Below, in pieces: positions 55,928 to 64,000 of a stretch of DNA of 64,000 nt. A program made the position numbers and the translations under genes. The notes beneath the pieces were generated by a model. That model worked only from the letters and a program-made list of their open reading frames with translations. It made no database searches and was not told the DNA's origin. This DNA is from Prosapia bicincta (Eukaryota; Arthropoda; Insecta; Hemiptera; Cercopidae), in assembly GCA_036971475.1 (NCBI GenBank), contig JBAIZL010000005.1:234317369-234381368 (forward strand), read 5' to 3'. Positions within the stretch are counted from its first letter, which is position 1; the number at the start of each line of letters is the position of its first letter.

Positions 55928-58900
55928 ATGGCGTCGTCATAAAAAAACTATAGCTATAATTAATGTATTCTTCGACAAAAAAGAAAAATACAGCTAAACA
56001 AAAAAGAAAATATAATTATACTAATGTGTTATTCGCTATAGTAAAGGAAATTTACAGCTATCTTTAACTTGCGCTTTGTCATATAAAAAGAAATTACGCC
56101 TATCCTTGATGTGCCCTTTCTCATAAAAAAAAGAAACCGCCGCTACCCGTAATGTGCTCTTTGCCATAAAAGAAGGAAGCTACAGCTACTATCCGTAACA
56201 TGTTTTTCCCTGTAACAAAATAAAACTACAGCTATCCTTATGTGCCCTTCGTAATGAAAAAAAACTTCTGCTATGCTTAATATGTTCTTCGCCATAAAAA
56301 ACTACAGTTATACTTTAAATGTTCTTCATCACAAGAAAACTACAGATATGCTTAATATGTTCTTCGCCATAAAAAACTAGAATTATTCTTAATAAGTTCT
56401 TCGCCATAAAAAACTACAGCTATTCTTAATATGTTCTTCGCCATAAAAAACTACAGTTATCCTTAATATGTTCTTCGCCATAAAAACTACAGTTATACTT
56501 TAAATATTCTTCATCATAAGAAAACTACAGCTATTCTTAATATGTTCTTCGCCATAAAAACTACAGTTATCCTTAATATGTTCTTCGCCATAAAAACTAC
56601 AGTTATACTTAATATGTTCTTCGCCATAAAAACTACAGTTATCCTGAATATGTTCTTCGCCATAAAAACTACAGTTATACTTAATATGTTCTTCGCCATA
56701 AAAAACTACAGTTATCCTTAATATGTTCTTCGCCATAAAAGACTACAGTTATCCTTAATATGTTCTTCGCCATAAAAAACTACAATTATCCTTAATATGT
56801 TCTTCGCCATAAAAACTACCATTATCCTTAATATGTTCTTCGCCATAAAAGACTACAATTATCCTTAATATGTTCTTCGCCATAAAAAACTACAAATATC
56901 CTTAATATGTTCTTCGCCATAAAAGACTACAGTTATCCTTAATATGTTCTTCGCCATAAAAGACTACAGTTATCCTTAATATGTTCTTCGCCATAAAAAA
57001 CTACAATTATCCTTAATATGTTCTTCGCCATAAAAAACTACAAATATCCTTAATATGTTCTTCGCCATAAAAGACTACAGTTATGCTTAATATGTTCTTC
57101 GCCATAAAAGACTACAGTTATCCTTAATATGTTCTTCGCCATAAAAGACTACAATTATCCTTAATATGTTCTTCGCCATAAAAAACTACAAATATCCTTA
57201 ATATGTTCTTCGCCATAAAAGACTACAGTTATCCTTAATATGTTCTTCGCCATAAAAGACTACAGTTATCCTTAATATGTTCTTCGCCATAAAAAACTAC
57301 AATTATCCTTAATATGTTCTTCGCCATAAAAGACTACAGTTATCATTAATATGTTCTTCGCCATAAAAGACTACAGTTATCCTTAATATGTTCTTCGCCA
57401 TAAAAGACTACAGTTATCCTTAATATGTTCTTCGCCATAAAAAACTAGAATTATTCTTAATAAGTTCTTCGCCATAAAAAACTACAGCTATTCTTAATAT
57501 GTTCTTCGCCATAAAAAACTACAGTTATCCTTAATATGTTCTTCGCCATAAAAACTACAGTTATACTTTAAATATTCTTCATCGTAAGAAAACTACAGCT
57601 ATTCTTAATATGTTCTTCGCCATAAAAACTACAGTTATCCTTAATATGTTCTTCGCCATAAAAACTACAGTTATCCTGAATATGTTCTTCGCCATAAAAA
57701 CTACAGTTATACTTAATATGTTCTTCGCCATAAAAAACTACAGTTATCCTTAATATGTTCTTCGCCATAAAAACTACAGTTATCCTTAATATGTTCTTCG
57801 CCATAAAAAACTACAATTATCCTTAATATGTTCTTCGCCATAAAAAACTACAATTATCCTTAATATGTTCTTCGCCATAAAAACTACAGTTATACTTAAT
57901 ATGTTCTTCGCCATAAAAAACTACAGTTATCCTTAATATGTTCTTCGCCAAAAAAGACTACAGTTATCCTTAATATGTTCTTCGCCATAAAAAACTACAA
58001 TTATCCTTAATATGTTCTTCGCCATAAAAACTACCATTATCCTTAATATGTTCTTCGCCATAAAAGACTACAATTATCCTTAATATGTTCTTCGCCATAA
58101 AAAACTACAAATATCCTTAATATGTTCTTCGCCATAAAAGACTACAGTTATCCTTAATATGTTCTTCGCCATAAAAGACTACAGTTATCCTTAATATGTT
58201 CTTCGCCATAAAAAACTACAATTATCCTTAATATGTTCTTCGCCATAAAAAACTACAAATATCCTTAATATGTTCTTCGCCATAAAAGACTACAGTTATG
58301 CTTAATATGTTCTTCGCCATAAAAGACTACAGTTATCCTGAATATGTTCTTCGCCATAAAAACTACAGTTATACTTAATATGTTCTTCGCCATAAAAAAC
58401 TACAGTTATCCTTAATATGTTCTTCGCCATAAAAACTACCATTATCCTTAATATGTTCTTCGCCATAAAAGACTACAATTATCCTTAATATGTTCTTCGC
58501 CATAAAAAACTACAAATATCCTTAATATGTTCTTCGCCATAAAAGACTACAGTTATCCTTAATATGTTCTTCGCCATAAAAGACTACAGTTATCCTTAAT
58601 ATGTTCTTCGCCATAAAAAACTACAATTATCCTTAATATGTTCTTCGCCATAAAAAACTACAAATATCCTTAATAAGTTCTTCGCCATAAAAGACTACAG
58701 TTATGCTTAATATGTTCTTCGCCGTAAAAGACTACAGTTATCCTTAATATGTTCTTCGTCATAAAAGACTACAATTATCCTTAATATGTTCTTCGCCATA
58801 AAAGACTACAGTTATCCTTAATATGTTCTTCGCCATAAAAGACTACAGTTATCCTTAATATGTTCTTCGCCATAAAAGACTACAGTTATCGTTAATATGT

Positions 58901-60790
58901 TCTTCGCCATAAAAAACTACAATTATCCTTAATACGTTCTTCGCCATAAAAGACTACAGTTATCCTTAATATGTTCTTCGCCATAAAAGACTACAGTTAT
59001 CCTTAATATGTTCTTCGCCATAAAAACTACAAATATCCTTAATATGTTCTTCGCCATAAAAGACTACAGTTATCCTTAATATGTCCTTCGCCATAAAAGA
59101 CTACAATTATCTTTAATATGTTCTTCGCCATAAAAAACTACAATTATCCTTAATATGTTATTCGCCATAAAAACTACAAATATCCTTAATATGTTCTTCG
59201 CCATAAAAGACTACAGTTATCCTTAATATGTTCTTCGCCATAAAAGACTACAGTTATCCTTAATATGTTCTTCGCCATAAAAAACTACAATTATCCTTAA
59301 TATGTTCTTCGCCATAAAAACTACAAATATCCTTAATATGTTCTTCGCCATAAAAAACTACAATTATCCTTAATATGTTCTTCGCCATAAAAACTACAGT
59401 TATACTTAATATGTTCTTCGCCATAAAAAACTACAATTATCCTTAATATGTTCTTCGCCATAAAAAACTACAATTATCCTTAATATGTTCTTCGCCATAA
59501 AAACTACAGTTATCCTTAATATGTTCTTCGCCATAAAAGACTACAGTTATCCTTAATATGTTCTTCGCCATAAAAGACTACAGTTATCCTTAATATGTTC
59601 TTCGCCATAAAAACTACAATTATCCTTAATATGTTCTTCGCCATAAAAGACTACAGTTATCATTAATATGTTCTTCGCCATAAAAAACTACAATTATTCT
59701 TAATATGTTCTTCGCCATAAAAGACTACAGTTATCCTTAATATGTTCTTCGCCATAAAAGACTACAGTTATCCTTAATATGTTCTTCGCCATAAAAAACT
59801 ACAATTATCCTTAATATGTTCTTCGCCATAAAAACTACAAATATCCTTAATATGTTCTTCGCCATAAAAGACTACAGTTATCCTTAATATGTTCTTCGCC
59901 ATAAAAGACTACAGTTATCCTTAATATGTTCTTCGCCATAAAAAACTACAATTATCCTTAATATGTTCTTCGCCATAAAAAACTACAAATATCCTTAATA
60001 TGTTCTTCGCCATAAAAAACTACAATTATCCTTAATATGTTCTTCGCCATAAAAACTACAGTTATACTTAATATGTTCTTCGCCATAAAAACTACAGTTA
60101 TCCTTAATATGTTCTTCGCCATAAAAACTACAGTTATACTTAATATGTTCTTCGCCATAAAAAACTACAGCTATTCTTAATATGTTCTTCGCCATAAAAA
60201 CTACAAATATCCTTAATATGTTCTTCGCCATAAAAAACTACAGCTATCGTTAATATGTTCTTCATCACAAGAAAACTACAGATATCCTTAATATGTTCTT
60301 CGGCATAAAAAACTAGAATTATTCTTAATAAGTTCTTCGCCATAAAAAACTACAGCTATTCTTAATATGTTCTTCGCCATAAAAAACTACAGTTATCCTT
60401 AATATGTTCTTCGCCATAAAAACTACAGTTATACTTCAAATGTTCTTCATCATAAGAAAACTACAGCTATTCTTAATATGTTCTTCGCCATAAAAACTAC
60501 AATTATACTTACAATGTTCTTCATCATAAGAAAACTACAGCTATTCTTAATATGTTCTTCGCCATAAAAACTACAGTTATACTTTAAATGTTCTTCGTCA
60601 TAAGAAAACTACAGTTATCTTTAATATGTTCTTTGCCATAAAAAACTACAGTTATCCTTAATATGCTCTTTGCTACAAAAGAGAAAATTATGAATTAACA
60701 GACTGCGGCTGACTTGGCGCTATCCTCAATGTTCTCTTCGCCACAGAAAGAGGGGAAGTAACTGGTAGTGGCGAACTTACTGCTATCAAG
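55760..60790. repeat. minisatellite array, unit 36-37 bp, about 120 copies
   Basis: The core 56270-60670 repeats CTTAATATGTTCTTCGCCAT then AAAAGACTACAGTTATC with a few recurrent variants (CAGTT, CAATT, CAAAT, CCATT; AAAAGAC, AAAAAAC, AAAAC). Blocks of ordered variants recur, for example TAGAATTATTCTTAATAAGT at 56367, 57445 and 60315. Both edges (55760-56260, 60690-60790) have longer, diverged units with CGCCAC-GAAAGAGG-AAGTAAC and GTGGCG-ACTTAC. The unit is not a multiple of 3, so small open frames through it are accidental. Confidence 0.97.
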
Positions 60791-61520
60791 GACCGGAACG
60801 GAGATCCCCTGAAGAAAGGTCAGCATACAAAAGCTCAACTTGAATATTTAATTAACATACATATTATTTTTAAAACAGAATATCTCAAGTATAAGATTAA
60901 CGTACAGTAGGCAAACATAGACCAGGTTTTAAAGATCTTCATTTTGAATGTTTTATAGAAACAATATCTCTTTTACAATAAAATAAGATCTAAAACTCTC
61001 TTCGACAAGATTAAAATCAGTTTGACATAATAAAATGTAAGTGTATACTATCATCTCATCCAACATAAACGTTTAAATATAAGCAGGGCATAAATAAGTA
61101 TCGTCCATTCAAAATACACGATCTCTTTTTCAAATTACTGAAGGAATACATTAATATTTTTAAATGTTTCTCTTTATCATTCTTCTTCGGTTTTTCTGAG
61201 CTCCCGGTATTTTTCGAACCTCCAACCGCCCCCGGTTATGCCATTGGTAAAGAAAAGATCAAATAAACGACTATGTTGAAACTGCCCCGAAAATTGACTT
61301 GTTTGTTTTGTTATTCATAAGACGATTAGAGAACTATTAATTTAATATAGGCCACTTAATTTCCTGATCTCTAAATTGTCATGATACTTGCGTAGACTAG
61401 TAGCAATGGAACTAGAAGGCCGCGGAACAGTGGAAAACGTGATCTTTCATTTAATGTCAGGAGCCTTTCCTACATCCTTGAAGTGATACTCTTTTATTAA
61501 AATCTCGAACTATTATTTTT
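60791..61520. other. nothing firmly recognised; possible 5' region of the 61.5-kb exon
   Basis: AT-rich with a short pyrimidine-rich, GC-richer patch at 61190-61240. Confidence 0.35.
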
Positions 61521-61700
61521 ATGAGAAACTCTGGATACCTGAAAGAGCGGAGAAGAATGCTTTCAGTATTGATTACATTAGTGTTAACTAATACTTGTGG
61601 TGCGGTTGCTTCGACGCTTCTATCGAGGAACGAAGCTTTTGATTTCATGGCAGTGAATGAAGGCTCAAGGGTTGGACTTGGGAAAGATCTCATCAGTACG
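61521..61700 (+). CDS. possible first coding exon of a secreted or membrane protein
   Basis: ATG at 61521 opens MRNSGYLKERRRMLSVLITL, a basic start then a hydrophobic stretch (LSVLITLVLTNTCGAVA) that looks like a signal peptide, and continues FDFMAVNEGSRVGLGKDLIS. A plausible donor follows in phase 0 (ACG|GTCAGT at 61701), 60 codons in. AVNEGSRVGLG recalls the VNxGLRVPxG start of FREM/FRAS-like proteins, but this is too short to call. The downstream exons would lie past the right edge or in the remaining 2 kb, where I found none. Confidence 0.35.
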
Positions 61701-62028
61701 GTCAGTTATAAGCATAGCACCTAATGTTACAATATTACTTATTACAGGTATTCTGAATTATAAATAACTTAGGTAAGCAGTAAATATTTTTAAAAAAGCG
61801 TTCGGGACTATGCACATATAATGGATAAAAATCGAATTCTCTAAAAGCTTTAAATTATATGGAATAATGAACGAAATTAATTATAACTATAAGAAAGTAA
61901 AATAAAACGTAAAAATCCAAATAATTTTCTAATTTGAAAAATATGCGTTTAGGCTATTAAAATAACACATACCCAATAACATTATTATACTTATACTGTA
62001 TTTTTATTTAATGTCTGTTAATAACTAT
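61701..62028. other. nothing recognised
   Basis: AT-rich; possibly the first intron of the preceding exon. Confidence 0.4.
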
Positions 62029-62503
62029 TAATTTTTTGATATAGGCTAATGACAGATCACAAAAAATTTTGCTTTTTTAAAACACTCAACGTTTCGAATT
62101 TCTTTCCGAAATTCCTTTTCAAGAGCTAAATTTTAATTAAAAAATTAAAAAACATAACCTAATATTTATAAAATACATAACAATATATAAAACATAATAA
62201 AAATAAAAAAATTATAAAACTCTTAATAAATATCCATTTACAATCAAATTTTTTTCTTAACATATATTTTGTGATAAGAAAAATTTGACTTGTAAATGGA
62301 TATTTATTAAGAGTTTGATAATTTTTTTATTTTTATTATGTTTTATATATTATTATGTATTTTATAAATATTAGGTTATGTTTTTTAATTGTTTAATTAA
62401 AATTTAGCTCTTGAAAAGGAATTTCCGAAAGAAATTCGAAACGTTGAGTGTTTTAAAAAAGCAAAATTTTTTGTGATCTGTCATTAGCCTATATCAAAAA
62501 ATT
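62029..62503. mobile_element. palindromic element with ACGT-type hammerhead-like cores
   Basis: Arms of about 230 bp (62029-62258 and 62275-62503) mirror each other with few differences around ATATATTTTGTGATAAG. Each arm has CTTGAAAAG-GAATTT-CCGAAAG-AAATTC-GAAA-CGTT (plus copy 62408-62445, minus copy 62125-62088). A TAGGCTAATGACAGATCACA block lies at both outer ends. Confidence 0.85.
62408..62445 (+). ncRNA. hammerhead-like motif (mirror at 62088-62125)
   Basis: CTTGAAAAG box remnant, 6-bp stem II (GAATTT/AAATTC), GAAA, self-complementary ACGT, then T. The box has lost the G at position 8. Confidence 0.4.
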
Positions 62504-63366
62504 ATTGTACTTATTATTTTATTTCTTAAAATCGTACTAAAGTGTACCTACGGTAACATATTTGTCCGCATCCTTTCTATATTAATGGAAAAATAATAAT
62601 TTTATTTTCTATAAATATACTATTGTACGTGCCTTCAATATTTCTGTTTCTTGAACATTGTCTCATGATGGTTACGGTTTAAATTTAGAGTTCCTTTCAC
62701 TCTCTCACACAACCAAATAGCTAATGAACCCGACTAAATAAGACAACGATAAATAAAGGTTAAAATTGCTTTCAGTAATAAACACTGCTTTCAATATTTT
62801 CAATAAAATGTTCATTTCCTTCTATCTTTTGCATTATGATCATCGAGCTTTTTTTGTTGCATTTTAAAATATTTCAACTAAAATCTTTTGGACATTTGTA
62901 ATTACTATATATTATAAGTAATAGGTTTATTTTAAATTATATATTTATTTGAGTAATGTTCAAGTAATATAGAAGTAATACTTATTAATAATATATTATA
63001 AATAATGTAAGTACTGATACATTTATAAGTATAAAGTAGTTTTGATATTTTATAAATTAATTTATTCCCTCCAATTATTTGTTTATATTTAAAATTACAC
63101 TTTATCATTTTCTGTTCTTAATTTTTGCTATTACGGGAAACTATATAGACGGCGACTACCGCTATTTTCGTGAATTATTTTTTCTTTCCTTATGTTACGT
63201 CCTGAACACGAATTTGACACTAGTTTTTGTCGCTGAGGTCTATTTAAGGCCAAATACTCTGGAAGAATACTTTCACCACTAGTACCGTGGCGGTAATTGT
63301 GAGAATTGAGACCACCTGAGATTAAAATTGAAAATTGTTCTAAAAAACGTCCTAGGACGATTTGCA
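62504..63366. other. nothing recognised
   Basis: AT-rich; no supported feature. Confidence 0.5.
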
Positions 63367-64000
63367 AAAGAATTTTTTTTTCATTTTACACGGAAAGTTA
63401 TTTTTCTATCAATTTAAAGTTGGGTGAAAAATTAAGTGCGGAGGAGTAGTTGTGCATCGTTTGCAGAGTGATACAGTGACGTCACAACTGTAGTTGGTGT
63501 TTTAGGAATCTAAACTTTAGTAAATATGCAGATTGCCAACCCCGGTCCTGAAGCTACATTGACAATATTTTTGTTATTGCAAGGGAAGGTTGATTTTATA
63601 TAGCCTATCTATATCGAAATATACCTCTGAAGTATCCAATCAGGTTAGATTTGGTTGTAATTTTATACATTTAACCATAAAATTACAACCAAATCTATCC
63701 TGACAGGACGCTTTATAGGTATATTTTAATATATGTATATAGTAGTGTATACAATTACAACCAAATTTATCCTAACTGCAGACTTTATAGGTATATTTAA
63801 ATTCTTATGCAGAAACCATAAAAATTAGGCCAAAACGTTTCTCAAATATTTACGCACGTACCTAAGTTATGAATGGAGATAACATGACGTCACTGTATCA
63901 CTCTGCGGACGTTGCACAACTTGCTACTTCGCACTGAATTTTTTACCCAACTTTAAAATGATGAAAAATAATTTTCCGTGTAAAATTTAAAAATCTTCTT
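63367..64000. mobile_element. MITE-like element with about 115-bp terminal inverted repeats, cut at the right edge
   Basis: Left arm 63367-63483 (ATTTTACACGGAAAGTTATT, AAAGTTGGGTGAAAAATTA, AGTGATACAGTGACGTCA) and right arm 63884-64000 are inverted copies. Between them lie three copies of AATTACAACCAAATYTATCC (inverse at 63645, direct at about 63680 and 63747) and GGTATATTT words. No coding. The right arm runs to the window end, so the outer limit and any target duplication are unknown. Confidence 0.7.

Noticed and set aside
56500..60343. Repeat-rich minus-strand frames with AKNILRITVVF units
   Set aside because: Translations of the 36-37 bp minisatellite; the unit length is not a multiple of 3 and frames close at random.

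Overview
The window is eukaryotic, AT-rich and intron-rich, with no bacterial or viral gene order. Spliced host exons, mariner, pogo/Tigger and hAT DNA transposons, and Penelope-like retroelements point to an animal genome. I infer an arthropod, most likely an insect, but the species is not determinable from this sequence.

The main host gene is the 5' half of TSC1 (hamartin), minus strand, running leftward from about 42.4 kb to the left edge. Nine exons (42370-42164, 27776-27659, 23744-23606, 23339-23227, 18796-18610, 10124-10051, 7539-7403, 2503-2358 and 366-274) join in phase with GT/AG sites into one uninterrupted 367-codon frame. It aligns from end to end with the N-terminal domain of animal hamartin. 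The remaining exons lie left of position 1. Its introns are loaded with transposons.

Intron 8 holds a jockey-like retroelement fragment. Intron 7 holds a Tigger-type MITE with a 56-bp minisatellite and is present around mariner A. Intron 5 holds mariner B and two Neptune-like Penelope copies. Intron 4 holds head-to-head Penelope copies. Intron 2 holds an RNase H retroelement fragment. The 14.4-kb intron 1 holds a Tigger element, two jerky/Tigger-like fossils, mariner C and a 3.1-kb near-perfect palindrome made of two 490-codon Penelope ORFs.

Right of 42.4 kb there is no firmly identified gene. The region has a hAT fossil, several palindromic retroelement tails, a roughly 1.07-kb (GT)n tract, a roughly 5-kb array of a 36-37 bp minisatellite, a possible signal-peptide exon on the plus strand (61.5 kb) and an inverted-repeat element cut by the right edge.

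The most interesting signal is a family of small motifs that resemble hammerhead ribozymes, found at about a dozen places, mostly in Penelope tails and in palindromic elements. In nearly all of them the GAAA of the core is followed by a short self-complementary stem III (AAGCTT, ACGCGT, ATGTACAT, AGGTACCT, ATATAT, ACGT) and then the expected cleavage-site base. Such a stem III favours a two-molecule (dimeric) ribozyme. Many of these elements share one plan: two mirror-image arms meeting at truncated 5' ends, plus a unique tail on one side only. One of them (45751-46129) is bounded by a 12-bp target-site duplication, so the palindrome is probably one insertion and not an assembly accident.
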